Source: JAAFHB01 sp037133495 (lineage in GTDB: Bacteria; Bacteroidota; Bacteroidia; Bacteroidales; Prolixibacteraceae). From it: a stretch of DNA of 64,000 nucleotides. The stretch covers positions 28,436 to 92,435 of the forward strand of contig JBAXOA010000002.1 in assembly GCA_037133495.1 (NCBI GenBank), in the 5' to 3' direction. The notes beneath the pieces were generated by a model, which was given only the letters and a program-made list of their open reading frames with translations, was not told the DNA's origin and searched no databases. The stretch's first letter is position 1; each line of letters opens with the position of its first letter. The position numbers and the translations under genes were made by a program. Below are positions 27,779-37,658 of the stretch, in pieces.

Positions 27779-29197
27779 TTATTTAGGTGCTTTTACACCT
27801 GTTGTTCCGCCGCCTTTCAGTGTAAGTTCAACGGGGGCATTGGTTTTCCAGGCACCTTTTGTAAAGTCGGGTACGTCAACAGAATTCGAGCGATTTGCAA
27901 CAGACTGCTCACTTAGCGGGGCAATTGAACTCCAAAGAGCAGCATCATATACATTCTCGTCAAGCGGAAGTCCGTTGCGCAAACAGTCAATCAGGCGCCA
28001 GTCCATCATAAAGTCCATGCCTCCGTGCCCTCCAACTTTTTTTGCCATTTCACCTATTCGTTTTACAATTTCAGGAGTATACTTTTCTTCAATTTGTTTC
28101 ATCTCAGAATCCGTAACCCATCCATGCTCTTTAGATATCCGTCCAGGTTCGGGATATTTGCAGGCCATTCCTTTTGTACCGCTTATCAGATGAATTCTTG
28201 AATATGGACGAGGACTTGTAACGTCGTGCTGTATCATAATTGTACGGCCCTTAAAGGTTCGTACAGTTGTAGTGGTCATATTTCCACGAAATTGCTTACC
28301 CGAAAATTCGTTGTAGAAACTGTCTTTTGCCGCCAGGACTGAAGCCATTTCAGCCATCTGGAAGTCGGCAGATGACACCGACGTCAGAAATTCCATCTGG
28401 TCGCCACGATTGATATTCATAACCTGGCATATCGGACCCAGACCGTGTGTAGGGTATAAGTTCCCTTTTCGGAAGTTCTCCTTTAACCGCCACATCTCGC
28501 TGTATTTGGTTTTACTGAAATTACCTTCCAGAAGGTCGTGGATATATCCGCCCTCCGCATGTATAATTTCTCCAAAATAGCCCTGGCGTGCCATATTGAG
28601 GGTTAAGAGTTCGAAAAAATCATAGCAGCAGTTTTCAAGCATCATAAAATGCTTTTTGGTCTTTTCGGAAGTTTCAACCAGCTGCCAGCATTCGTCGATC
28701 GTTTTAGCAGCAGGGACTTCTGATACAGCATGTTTGCCATTTTCCATCGCGTAAACGGCCATTGGGGTATGCCAGGCCCAGGGCGTGGTGATGTAAATAA
28801 GATCAATGCCAGGATTTTGGCACATCTCTTTCCAGATTTCTTTCGATCCGGTATACGATTTGGCTTTTGGCAAACCATGTTTCTCAAGGATCGCCTGACA
28901 CTTTTCGACGCGGTCGGGGAGCAGATCACACAATGCGACAATTTCCACTCCTTCAATAAACGACATGCGTTCTACTGCACCCGGACCACGATTGCCAAGG
29001 CCGACAAATCCAATGCGAACTTTATCGAGTTTAGGTGCTGCATACCCGCACATATTGAAGTGCGACTTTGAATTTTTTATCTGTTGATCTTTTTGCGAAT
29101 CGACGCTAATGGAGGCAGCATGTACAGCCAGACCTGAAGCAATGATTCCTGAACCTACTAATGTTTTCCGGATAAAGTCCCTTCTGTCTGATGCCAT
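27779..29197 (-). CDS. Gfo/Idh/MocA family oxidoreductase of the GH109 alpha-N-acetylgalactosaminidase type
   Basis: A 472-residue protein with an apparent twin-arginine signal (DRRDFIRKTLVGSG), so probably exported folded with its cofactor. The NAD-binding Rossmann motif GFVGLGNRG is at residues 63-71. Landmarks of GH109 enzymes are visible: ENCCYDFFELLTLNMARQG, EGGYIHDL, LYPTHGLGPICQVMNINRGD and a C-terminal GGHGGMDFMMDWRLIDCL. GH109 members cleave alpha-N-acetylgalactosamine by an NAD-dependent elimination mechanism, although many relatives are untested or have other substrates. The family placement is fairly firm and the substrate is inferred. It lies 95 bases after the PqaA-like gene. 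Confidence 0.88.
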   Translation of the reverse strand: MASDRRDFIRKTLVGSGIIASGLAVHAASISVDSQKDQQIKNSKSHFNMCGYAAPKLDKVRIGFVGLGNRGPGAVERMSFIEGVEIVALCDLLPDRVEKCQAILEKHGLPKAKSYTGSKEIWKEMCQNPGIDLIYITTPWAWHTPMAVYAMENGKHAVSEVPAAKTIDECWQLVETSEKTKKHFMMLENCCYDFFELLTLNMARQGYFGEIIHAEGGYIHDLLEGNFSKTKYSEMWRLKENFRKGNLYPTHGLGPICQVMNINRGDQMEFLTSVSSADFQMAEMASVLAAKDSFYNEFSGKQFRGNMTTTTVRTFKGRTIMIQHDVTSPRPYSRIHLISGTKGMACKYPEPGRISKEHGWVTDSEMKQIEEKYTPEIVKRIGEMAKKVGGHGGMDFMMDWRLIDCLRNGLPLDENVYDAALWSSIAPLSEQSVANRSNSVDVPDFTKGAWKTNAPVELTLKGGGTTGVKAPK

Positions 29198-29292
29198 CGC
29201 GCAAGGTTTTTTGCAGTTGAAAAGTTTTATTTAGTTTTAGATCGGTTCGATTCTTCTCTAACGATCATTGAACATTATTAATTGATAATTAA

Positions 29293-30654
29293 TTAGTTGG
29301 TCCTCAACAACAATTTTTTATCATTGAGAACAAACATACGGGTGCTTTGTGTGTAAGTGCCGCTAAAGGGTGCTTTGTATTTTAAATCCACATAAAACGC
29401 TTTAAATCCGGTCTCTGGAACTTTAACGTGAACGATAATTTCAGCTTTATTTGCAGAATTTAAGCTCTCTCCAGACCAATGTTCATCCCTGAAATCCTGG
29501 TCTTTTGAGTCGGCACTCCAAATTAAAGCATCAACGAGCAGTTCAGGAGTTGATTTAATTTTCAGTGTAATTATTCTGTTATCATCAGAAATGGTAGATT
29601 CGCAAATCGGATATTTCCCATTCGTCACAGTGGTTCCGAAAAATGCGCTTAAAGTGGCGAATGCCTTCTTTTTATCTCCAAGATCATGAGCTGCATTAGG
29701 AGTATAACAAATATGATTATCTCCGGGAATACTGTCGATGTAATTTTTGATGGCGTCGGAAGGCCAGTAAGGATCGTTTGTCCCCATGAATATCATCTTC
29801 GGCATGGTTAAGGTTTTACGGTAAGAATAAGGATCGACCATTTTTACCAGATCATTGCCCCCAGGAGTGCCAAACTGCTGGGCAATCCCTAATTTTACGT
29901 AGTCTTCAATTTCTATGCTATAGTCACCCCAAACAACTTTTTGATAATCGATATTAACAGGCATATTCAGCACGTCGATAACCATTGGGCCGATAGCTTT
30001 TACTCGACTGTCATTTGCACCTGTCAGCCATGTGGTCCATCCTCGTTTTGATGCTCCTGAAACCACAAAATGTTCGACTTTTTTCTTAAGCTCCTTTTTA
30101 GAGAATTTCTGAACAATATCCATCGCTCTGACGGCACTTTTCGTCATTGGGAATAGTAATGGCCAGCTGAAATCATGATCTTTCAGGTAATTATGCAGCG
30201 TGTAGGAAATTAGTGCATCTTCAGTCAGATCGTCGTATAAGGGCTGATTTGGAACTTGCCAAAGCAAAGCGACGATACTCATATTTGTTTTCGATAGGTG
30301 GCTGAGCGAAGTTGTTAAGTCTTCAGTCCACTCGTGTACACTTGGGACGGTGTTTGTATTATGACCTCCGGTGATGAACAATAAGGCATCATTATATTTT
30401 AAAATGTCGGGAACCATAATAAACATCTCATGTTTCCAGTCAGCTCCGCGCCATTTCTGCGAGGTGAACAATACCCGGTATATTGTAACATCGTCGATCT
30501 TTTTTTTATCCTGAACTTCCCATTTAAATGACTTGTCAGAATTATGAAGGTAAGCCTGAAGTGCTGTTTCCGGGGTAATTGGTTTAAGCGAACTTGCCAA
30601 TAATGCGTTAACAGCGCAAAACAGAATCAAAAATCCGAATACTATTTTTCTCAT
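29293..30654 (-). CDS. PhoPQ-activated pathogenicity-related (PqaA-type) alpha/beta hydrolase
   Basis: A 453-residue exported protein with a signal peptide of about 20 residues. It matches the PhoPQ_related family: SLKPITPETALQAYL near the start, then an alpha/beta hydrolase core. The likely nucleophile is Ser202 in VVSGASKRGW, with an acid in MGTNDPYWPSDAI and His in PNAAHDLG. The family has no firmly known substrate; esterase or peptidase activity is possible. It is the first gene of the long minus-strand run and is separated by a terminator-like hairpin from the SusD gene upstream, so it may have its own promoter in 30655-30920. I could not pick a convincing -7 element there. Confidence 0.87.
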   Translation of the reverse strand: MRKIVFGFLILFCAVNALLASSLKPITPETALQAYLHNSDKSFKWEVQDKKKIDDVTIYRVLFTSQKWRGADWKHEMFIMVPDILKYNDALLFITGGHNTNTVPSVHEWTEDLTTSLSHLSKTNMSIVALLWQVPNQPLYDDLTEDALISYTLHNYLKDHDFSWPLLFPMTKSAVRAMDIVQKFSKKELKKKVEHFVVSGASKRGWTTWLTGANDSRVKAIGPMVIDVLNMPVNIDYQKVVWGDYSIEIEDYVKLGIAQQFGTPGGNDLVKMVDPYSYRKTLTMPKMIFMGTNDPYWPSDAIKNYIDSIPGDNHICYTPNAAHDLGDKKKAFATLSAFFGTTVTNGKYPICESTISDDNRIITLKIKSTPELLVDALIWSADSKDQDFRDEHWSGESLNSANKAEIIVHVKVPETGFKAFYVDLKYKAPFSGTYTQSTRMFVLNDKKLLLRTN

Positions 30655-30923
30655 TTCAAAAAATTAAAATATTGTTAAAAATTTATTTTAACCCCAAATT
30701 AACAGTGAGGATTTGCATCATTTCTGGTCTAAAGTTAAGAACAGCATTACAAACAAACATATTATATTTTTGAAAACCTAACGATATTTAGTGATAAATT
30801 GAACAGAAAATGGCAATTTTATTACAGTTGTCATCAGCTCTATCTGCTCATATTTGCAATACCTGGCATGCAAAATATTCCTCCGATGCTGAAAAGGAGC
30901 TGAATTCAAAGAAATAATTAAAT

Positions 30924-30962
30924 GAAAAAGCAGGAATATGTTCACAATATCCCTGCTTTTTC
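30924..30962. terminator. intrinsic terminator after the PKD-SusC-SusD operon
   Basis: GAAAAAGCAGGAATAT (30924-30939) pairs with ATATCCCTGCTTTTTC (30947-30962) with one mismatch, giving a strong stem with a 7-base loop and A/T runs on both sides. It lies 16 bases past the SusD stop on the minus strand and could act in both directions. The remainder of the 324-base gap to the PqaA-like gene is AT-rich with nothing else I can identify. Confidence 0.75.
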
Positions 30963-30978
30963 TTAGATTGGCGATCGA

Positions 30979-32634
30979 TTACCAAGGCTTCCCGGTACCT
31001 TGTTGAAGCCAGTTTTTGGACCAGTTGCTGTTTTTACCTTCTACGGAATATGTTGTTGCCTCCAGTTTCCCGATCGCTGTCTTTGAGTTGTCAGGATTGT
31101 AAAGGGTCTCGTTATTTCCATAAGTAAAACGGAGTGGCAGTACCGGCCTTCTTGAAGCAGGTCCGGCTTTTAAATTGGGCAATCCTGTCCGGATGTAATC
31201 AAGCCACGATTCAGTAGCTGCAGACCAGCTTGCGATCCATTTTTGCTCCAGGATCTGTCCCAGCGAATTATTAAATGCGACACCAACATTGGCGATATAA
31301 GAATCATAATCACCTCCTACACCCCATGCCTGGAGAGAAGCTTTTACGCCCGCTTTATAATGGTCTGAAGCAGTCCCACCAGCATTCCATCCCTTAAGGG
31401 CGATTTCCGCAAGGCCAAGATGTACTTCGGAGGCTGATAATAATCTCACTTTGAGTAATGAACCGGAGGAAGTAGAATACATATCTGCCAACTGTGACAC
31501 ATGTGGATTAGCACTGCCTTGCATCTGAGATGGGTTTAGATTATAGAAGAACATGAAGGTCGACCATGCCGGAGGCAAACCTACATAATTCTGATCGAGA
31601 TTAAGCTTTACATTATAGCTAGTCTCAAAATCTGAGGCTATTTTTTGTGAAATAACGCGTTTCCCGTTTACGATCTCGTCATAGTCGTCAGGTTTTGAAG
31701 GATCAACAACCAGTGGAGTCTTAACTTTCGCAGCCCAAACTCTAAGACGAGGGTCGTTCAAACTCTCAAGTTTCTCAACCAGTGTGGAACACATTTGAAC
31801 CCGAGTAAAATTTGATAAATCAGAGCTGAACTGGGTTGTTGTTGGCCAAGAATCTGCAGGGCTGAGACCAATAAAATTGTACCCTGCATCATCTGATTGA
31901 TCCAGAATTAGAGGATATTTAGCTGGAGATCCCGTAATCTTCTCAATTCCCAATTTTGCAAGTGCAGGTTCTTTGGAAGAGATTCTTAAAAAATACCTTA
32001 ATGCCAGGGAGTTTGTAAATTTGCGCCATTTGGCAGCATTACCCGCATATAAGACATCCTGACTGGGGTTAATCTCTTTGTAATCAGCTGTAGGTTTTGA
32101 AAATAATGTATTTGCACTGTCGAGCATGGCAATTACACCCAGATAGATATCTCTCTGGGTATCGAAAGCTGGCTTGAAATAATCAGATCCTTGCTCTCCT
32201 TTTAGCGCCTGTGTAAATGGAGCATCACCCCATAAATCGGCAATTATTCCAAAATTATATGCCTTGAAGACCATGGCAACTCCAGCCTGAAAATCCAGCT
32301 TTGCAGCTTTTGACTTTATTAGCATCTCCTCTACATTACGCAAAGTACCATAACTTCCGGCCCAACTTTGATCATTCCAGTCATACTGGTTGTGACCACT
32401 TGCCCAGCCATTAAGTTGGGTATGTTGCATCACACCTGCAATATCGCCAAACCCCATATTGATGACATTCCCGCCAGTAGATGTGATCACTGTAGCCATC
32501 AGGAAGTTAGGAGATGTATTTGCAGGGTCAGAGCCATTGGGATTAATGTTCATATCTGCCAGATTCTTACACGAAAATGCAAGAAAGGCAAGCAGTACCA
32601 AAGCTGCTGTGATTTTATTTTTGATAGTGTACAT
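30979..32634 (-). CDS. SusD/RagB-family nutrient-binding outer membrane lipoprotein
   Basis: A 551-residue lipoprotein with lipobox AFSC (Cys22), placing it on the outer membrane with its SusC partner. The N-terminal NINPNGSDPANTSPNFLMA and the late EQKWIASWSAATESWLDYIRTG are characteristic of the SusD-like lipoprotein branch that uses TPR-type helices to bind oligosaccharides or other nutrients. The length is normal. It starts 22 bases after the SusC stop, the classic SusC-SusD pairing, and is followed by a strong terminator. It belongs to the same subfamily as the second SusD in the window, by shared C-terminal motifs. Confidence 0.93.
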   Translation of the reverse strand: MYTIKNKITAALVLLAFLAFSCKNLADMNINPNGSDPANTSPNFLMATVITSTGGNVINMGFGDIAGVMQHTQLNGWASGHNQYDWNDQSWAGSYGTLRNVEEMLIKSKAAKLDFQAGVAMVFKAYNFGIIADLWGDAPFTQALKGEQGSDYFKPAFDTQRDIYLGVIAMLDSANTLFSKPTADYKEINPSQDVLYAGNAAKWRKFTNSLALRYFLRISSKEPALAKLGIEKITGSPAKYPLILDQSDDAGYNFIGLSPADSWPTTTQFSSDLSNFTRVQMCSTLVEKLESLNDPRLRVWAAKVKTPLVVDPSKPDDYDEIVNGKRVISQKIASDFETSYNVKLNLDQNYVGLPPAWSTFMFFYNLNPSQMQGSANPHVSQLADMYSTSSGSLLKVRLLSASEVHLGLAEIALKGWNAGGTASDHYKAGVKASLQAWGVGGDYDSYIANVGVAFNNSLGQILEQKWIASWSAATESWLDYIRTGLPNLKAGPASRRPVLPLRFTYGNNETLYNPDNSKTAIGKLEATTYSVEGKNSNWSKNWLQQGTGKPW

Positions 32635-32656
32635 AGTATCGAATTTTTAAGTGTTT

Positions 32657-35600
32657 TTAAAAAGTCAGGTCAAATTTAACACCGACAGGGATTACCCATG
32701 GATCAAGATTATATCTTTCAATCCCTTGTTTGAATTGTGTACCCCGTTTCCCTTCAGTAGATTGTTCAACCTGGAATGCACGTTCAGGATCAATACCATT
32801 TTTTGCCTTGGTCCATATCATTATGTTACGGCTATACACTGAAACAGCCAGTGACTTAATCCCTCCCAATCTGTTCACTAATGATCCAGGCAATTTATAG
32901 CTAAGTGACACCTCTCTGAGCTTTACAAAGTCGGCATCAAACATGGCATCTTTAGCAAAATCCCATCCATTACTAATGGCATACGGTTGAAATAAGGTAC
33001 CTGCTTCCCCGAGATTTTCCTTATAGGTTACCCCACCTTTGCCATCCGAAACTTCATATACTCCTGGGTCGAATGTTCCGTCGTGTAATGTAATTCCAGT
33101 CACACTTTCTGCAAATCCACCCAACTCTTTGGTTGGTCCTCCAACAACGTGGAATCCACCAAGGATATATTTGTCTTTATTTGCAACCAGCCAATCACGA
33201 AGATCTTTTCCTGTTCTTCCTTCTGGATTGATCATACTCTTTAACCATGATCCTGATAAACCATCATCACGACCATATCTTTCGGTTTGTGAAATAAACT
33301 GTCCGCCACATCTCCAGTCAATGGTGAAATTTAATGCAAATGATTTATACGTCAGGGCTGAATTTACACCGAGTGTAAAGCGAGGATTATAATTACCGAT
33401 TTTATTCCTTTCACCGGCTGGCTGTTCCTGGATTTCTTTGTCGCGCTGCCATTCATAATCGAGTGATGAGGAAATTATAGGAAATCCATAATAGGGTGAA
33501 GCTTTATCTTTTACAACCAACATTGAGGCATCGTAGATTGCTCCGACTTCATCGCCAATATAAGACCATGCACCACCATTCGCTTGTTCCCAGAATTTTA
33601 TCGCTTCGATCCCCGGAGAAATTGACTTCACCGTTGTCCTGTTCCGGGTAAGATTAGCACTGATATCCCAACTCCAATTGTTTGTTTTGATCGGTGTACC
33701 CCCTAAGGTTAGTTCCCACCCTTTGCTCTGCAATAAACCCGCATTGATGTTAATTGCATCAGATCCGGTAGAACTTGCAATTGGAATATTCCGTAAAATC
33801 TGGTTGCGGTTATCTGCAACATAATAGGTTCCCTCGAACCGAAGTCTGTTGTGAAACAATCCCACGTCAATACCACCTTCAACTGAAGTGGCCTCCTCCG
33901 GTTTAAGATTCGGAGTTAATAGCGTTCCCGATTTGGCCAGCCTGATTGCTCCACCCCACTGTCCAATATTGCCGTAAGTGTTTACAAGCTGATATGGATC
34001 GGTATCGTTACCAACTTTTGCCCAGCCCCCACGAATTTTTAGTAAAGAGACATTATCTCCAAGGTTCGCGATCTTATCTACAAGAAAACTTAAAGAAGCA
34101 GAAGGATAAAAATAAGATTGATTAGCTACAGGTAAGGTACTTGACCAGTCGTTACGGGCAGTTAAGTCGAGGTAGATTCTGTCTTTCCAACCAAGGTTAG
34201 CCAAACCGTACAAACTGTAGATCGCTTTTTGAGACCAACCACTACCATAAGATAAAGTTCCTGATTTAATATTTCCTACCGTAAACACATTTGCTAAAAT
34301 AAGTCCTGCAGTAGAAGCGTTGGAAAGTGCCTGTCCATAAGTATACAATTCATTTCCTCCGGCAGAAACAGATACACTAAAGTCTTTCACTTGTTTGGTA
34401 TAAGTAGCCAGAAAGTCAGTATTTCTCTGGTAACTTTTAGATTGAGATATTCCGTAAGAACCATTGTTTGGTTCATTAGTGTACCCGGGGCCAATTTTTG
34501 ATTCGCGGGTTTCATTAATTTGATCCAGTGCATACCGAGCAAATACACTTAGTTCTTTAGTAATTTGCCAGTCAGCCTTCAAATTGCCATAAATCCGATC
34601 CCTGCTAAAACTGTTGTTTACCTGATAAGCGAGAAAATATGGGTTGTTATAATCGACATAGGGAACATTTTGTTGAATACCCTCTTTGCCGGGAGCCCAG
34701 TAGTTTTTAAGTTCGCGGATATCCGTATTTTGAGGTACTGCATAAGCCCATTGCAATGGGTTGGCTCCCCTGTTACCTGCAGGTCGGTTATTAGACCATG
34801 TTTTATTGATATTAATGTTGGAACTAATTGAAATATTGTCCCGGACTTTTATCGTTGCAGAGGTGGTCAAATTGTTTCTGTACAAATCAGAATTAGGGAC
34901 TATTCCCTTACTGGACATATTTGAAACTCCAATCCGATAGTTTAAAGCTTCAGTATTGTTTGAAACTGCTATTTCGTTGGAGGTTGTTATACCTGTTTGA
35001 ACGAAGTTTTTAACATTGTTTGGATGTGAAACCAATTCTGTAGGGACTTGCACACCATTAGCATCCAAGGGGCTGTTCCACTGTACAGCGAAATAACCCC
35101 TGTCGAGAGGAATACCACTTCCTCCAGTTGATGAAGGATCAACAACCAATGTTTGTCCCGGTAAATCCTCAGGAGTATATGGCAAGTAACCATTTGCAAA
35201 TTTTTTAGAAATATCCCAGAATTTATATGGCTGGTCAAAGACAGTATTTGAAGTAATATCTATCTTTATTCCTTTGTTCTTCTTACCTGATTTTGTAGTT
35301 ATCAATACAACACCATTTCCGGCGCGCGACCCATACAATGCTGCTGCACTGGCACCTTTCAACACCGAAACACTTTCAATATCATTTGAGTTAACGTCTG
35401 AAATAGCACTTCCGTAGTCTACCTGATTGTCACTTCCAAATCCACCTACGTTATTTAGGGTGTTTGAAACCGGAACCCCATCTACCACAAATAAAGGTTG
35501 ATTATCATTACTCAAAGACTTGGCACCCCTGATAACCATACTTACAGATGAACCGGTACCTCCGGTTGAATTTATCTGAACACCTGCAACTTTCCCGGAA

Positions 35601-36106
35601 AGAGCATTTATGGCATTTTCCTGAACTACTCTCGACATGTCGTCGCCATTAACCTTTGCAACAGCAAATCCAAGAGACTTTTCTTTTCTTGTTATACCCA
35701 AAGCTGTTACTACGACTTCGTCCACAGCAAGAATATTTTCACTCAGGACAATGTTAATAACATTACGTCCATTGATTGCGACTTCCTGCGTTTTATATCC
35801 TATAAAGGAGAAGACAAGAACGGCGTTTGCGGGAACATCAAGGTTAAATCCTCCGTCAGCATTGGTAACAGTCCCCTTTGAGGTACCCTTTACCTGAATA
35901 GTTACACCCGGCATTGAGATTTTGTCAGTGCCTGAAGTAACTTTTCCGCTAAGTGTTCCTCCCTGCTGGGCTTCGGTGTTCCCCTGAAAACCGGTTTGCT
36001 CCGAAGCTGCCGAACCTGGCAATGCAGTACTAATAAATAATGCCGTTGCCAACATTAAAGGCATAAGATGCCTGACAGTTCTTATAAATATGTTTTTATA
36101 TTTCAT
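32657..36106 (-). CDS. SusC/RagA-family TonB-dependent outer membrane transporter
   Basis: A 1149-residue TonB-dependent transporter. It has a signal peptide, then a carboxypeptidase-regulatory-like beta-sandwich at about residues 52-130 (LSGKVTSGTDKISMPGVTI). The TonB-box region VDEVVVTALGITRKEKSLG follows, then the plug (NALSGKVAGVQINSTGG, VLKGASAAALYGSRAGNGV) and a C-terminal 22-strand barrel ending in VGVKFDLTF. There is no N-terminal STN domain, so it is not the FecA-like type that signals directly to an anti-sigma factor. It imports substrate captured by the adjoining SusD. It lies 60 bases after the PKD lipoprotein gene and 22 bases before SusD. Confidence 0.95.
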   Translation of the reverse strand: MKYKNIFIRTVRHLMPLMLATALFISTALPGSAASEQTGFQGNTEAQQGGTLSGKVTSGTDKISMPGVTIQVKGTSKGTVTNADGGFNLDVPANAVLVFSFIGYKTQEVAINGRNVINIVLSENILAVDEVVVTALGITRKEKSLGFAVAKVNGDDMSRVVQENAINALSGKVAGVQINSTGGTGSSVSMVIRGAKSLSNDNQPLFVVDGVPVSNTLNNVGGFGSDNQVDYGSAISDVNSNDIESVSVLKGASAAALYGSRAGNGVVLITTKSGKKNKGIKIDITSNTVFDQPYKFWDISKKFANGYLPYTPEDLPGQTLVVDPSSTGGSGIPLDRGYFAVQWNSPLDANGVQVPTELVSHPNNVKNFVQTGITTSNEIAVSNNTEALNYRIGVSNMSSKGIVPNSDLYRNNLTTSATIKVRDNISISSNININKTWSNNRPAGNRGANPLQWAYAVPQNTDIRELKNYWAPGKEGIQQNVPYVDYNNPYFLAYQVNNSFSRDRIYGNLKADWQITKELSVFARYALDQINETRESKIGPGYTNEPNNGSYGISQSKSYQRNTDFLATYTKQVKDFSVSVSAGGNELYTYGQALSNASTAGLILANVFTVGNIKSGTLSYGSGWSQKAIYSLYGLANLGWKDRIYLDLTARNDWSSTLPVANQSYFYPSASLSFLVDKIANLGDNVSLLKIRGGWAKVGNDTDPYQLVNTYGNIGQWGGAIRLAKSGTLLTPNLKPEEATSVEGGIDVGLFHNRLRFEGTYYVADNRNQILRNIPIASSTGSDAININAGLLQSKGWELTLGGTPIKTNNWSWDISANLTRNRTTVKSISPGIEAIKFWEQANGGAWSYIGDEVGAIYDASMLVVKDKASPYYGFPIISSSLDYEWQRDKEIQEQPAGERNKIGNYNPRFTLGVNSALTYKSFALNFTIDWRCGGQFISQTERYGRDDGLSGSWLKSMINPEGRTGKDLRDWLVANKDKYILGGFHVVGGPTKELGGFAESVTGITLHDGTFDPGVYEVSDGKGGVTYKENLGEAGTLFQPYAISNGWDFAKDAMFDADFVKLREVSLSYKLPGSLVNRLGGIKSLAVSVYSRNIMIWTKAKNGIDPERAFQVEQSTEGKRGTQFKQGIERYNLDPWVIPVGVKFDLTF

Positions 36107-36166
36107 AATTGAATTTTATTCGGGTTTAAAATTATGACTCTAATTATCAGCGCGTTATATTTATTA

Positions 36167-37102
36167 TTATTTTACAGCATCAAATGTCAGAATCAACGCA
36201 TGTGTATTCATTGGTGCATATTTTTGCGACAATGCTGCAAAACAAACCAACCTCATTGTGTTGTCTGTGATCTCCTGGACTATAACTTTGCGTTGAAAAT
36301 CCATAAAACCAATAAATTCGGTTCCTGTAAAATCGAGTGTGCTAACCCCTGAGTAGGTTACGACACCACCTGGACCATAAACTGAGGGAACACCGAAATT
36401 TTCCTTTTCAACATAAGTAAACTTAGCACCCGACTGTGGGGTATACTTACAGGTAATTAGACCATAATCAGATCCTCCGGTATTCACAATTCCTGCACCA
36501 CCTGTTAATACATAGGCATATAGCATTCCCGCGAATGAAGCACCATCCGCTTTTACATCGTGCACATACTTGCCATCAAAATAAAAGGTGTAGGTGTCCT
36601 CGTAGACTTCAGCCATTCCAAAAGCCTGACCGAAAATTCCAGGAGGAAGCATTCCCGGACCAGCATCAGAAAATGATGCATCTGAGTTGACAAATTCATC
36701 ACCTGAATAGGAAGAACTAAGTTTCCACTTCTTTCCAGCATAACCTGGTGCAGTGTTATTTCCAGTAAGCAGAGAATAAGGGGTCAAAGAAACCGCAGTA
36801 GTGACTTCTGCACTAGCAGTTTCGCCCGAAGCACTCGTCCCAACAAGTTTAACCTTGTAATAGCCCCCATTCTTATAAACATGAACAGGACTTTTATCTG
36901 TACTGGTTGTTCCATCCCCAAAATCCCAATGCCAAGTGGCAGCGCGCAAGGTAAGCCCAGTAAATGCTACCTGCTTGTCTGCGATACTGTAAAATATCCC
37001 AACCTGAGGCGGCACATTAGGTACAGCCTCCTTTTTGCACGATTGGAACAACGACATTCCTACAATCGATACAAAGCACAAAAAGAATAATTGCTTTCTC
37101 AT
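36167..37102 (-). CDS. PKD-domain lipoprotein upstream of SusC
   Basis: A 311-residue lipoprotein with lipobox LFQSC (Cys22). A single PKD domain covers about residues 32-110 (LRAATWHWDFGDGTT, VHVYKNGGYYKVKL). The rest is a beta-rich domain (GKKWKLSSS, DTYTFYFDGKYVHDV) resembling the uncharacterised second halves of many surface glycan-binding proteins. It most likely binds glycan at the cell surface for the SusC/SusD pair. The position is unusual: such accessory lipoproteins commonly follow SusD, whereas this one is the first gene of the operon. The promoter should lie in the 247-base divergent gap upstream. Confidence 0.85.
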   Translation of the reverse strand: MRKQLFFLCFVSIVGMSLFQSCKKEAVPNVPPQVGIFYSIADKQVAFTGLTLRAATWHWDFGDGTTSTDKSPVHVYKNGGYYKVKLVGTSASGETASAEVTTAVSLTPYSLLTGNNTAPGYAGKKWKLSSSYSGDEFVNSDASFSDAGPGMLPPGIFGQAFGMAEVYEDTYTFYFDGKYVHDVKADGASFAGMLYAYVLTGGAGIVNTGGSDYGLITCKYTPQSGAKFTYVEKENFGVPSVYGPGGVVTYSGVSTLDFTGTEFIGFMDFQRKVIVQEITDNTMRLVCFAALSQKYAPMNTHALILTFDAVK

Positions 37103-37286
37103 AATTTAAATTAATTGATTAATAATTCTTTTATAATAAACGCGGACTAAAAAGTAAAATAAAAACAGATATATTTAATCTTTTTTATTGTTAGTTCTAT
37201 TATTTTAACTTTTGAACGCGAAAATTAGCGATTCAATTACCTTTACACAGATAGAAAATTGTTTGTATTACATAGAATTTTAACCC

Positions 37287-37321
37287 TTTGCGTTGCGGAT
37301 TTGGGAATAAAATTAATTTTG
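37287..37321 (+). promoter_or_regulatory. Bacteroidota-type promoter for the CPBP/GH31 genes
   Basis: TTTG at 37287-37290 (or TTG at 37293-37295) and TAATTTTG at 37314-37321 match the -33 TTTG and -7 TAnnTTTG elements with 23 (or 18) bases between them, 28 bases ahead of the ATG at 37350. The same 247-base gap must carry the minus-strand promoter of the PKD-SusC-SusD operon, which I could not identify. Confidence 0.5.
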
Positions 37322-37349
37322 AACTTTAATTAAATAAATCCTTAATTTC

Positions 37350-37634
37350 ATGGAAAACAAAGATACGCTACGACTGGAATTAAAAAGCAGTGCTATTTGG
37401 ACTGCTCTGGTTACTCTGTTGTTTCTACTGTTTTATGCGGCCAGGAATCCAATGACCGATATGGTAATCGCACTGCCATTCTTTGTGGTATTTTATTATT
37501 TCTTTTTTAGCATTGGCAAAGAGTCCGTGTCATCCAAAATAAGAAACTGGATACTTCAGGACGTTAAGAGATTGATTGTTATTCCTTTAATTCTGATTGC
37601 TCTCTATGCTGTTTATGTCTTGATCAATGGATAA
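37350..37634 (+). CDS. small membrane protein, or N-terminal part of the interrupted CPBP gene
   Basis: A 94-residue frame with three hydrophobic segments at about residues 13-30, 37-53 and 74-92. It ends at TAA 37632-37634. The same frame continues open through eight codons (NPLRGILA) into the CPBP protease frame that runs to 38531. The two may therefore be one 393-codon gene interrupted by a stop, in which CAA-to-TAA would be a single change. Alternatively it is a separate small membrane protein that happens to share the frame. I lean towards an interrupted gene because the downstream frame has no ATG before its active site. Confidence 0.6.
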   Translation: MENKDTLRLELKSSAIWTALVTLLFLLFYAARNPMTDMVIALPFFVVFYYFFFSIGKESVSSKIRNWILQDVKRLIVIPLILIALYAVYVLING

Positions 37635-37658
37635 AATCCTCTTCGAGGCATCCTCGCT

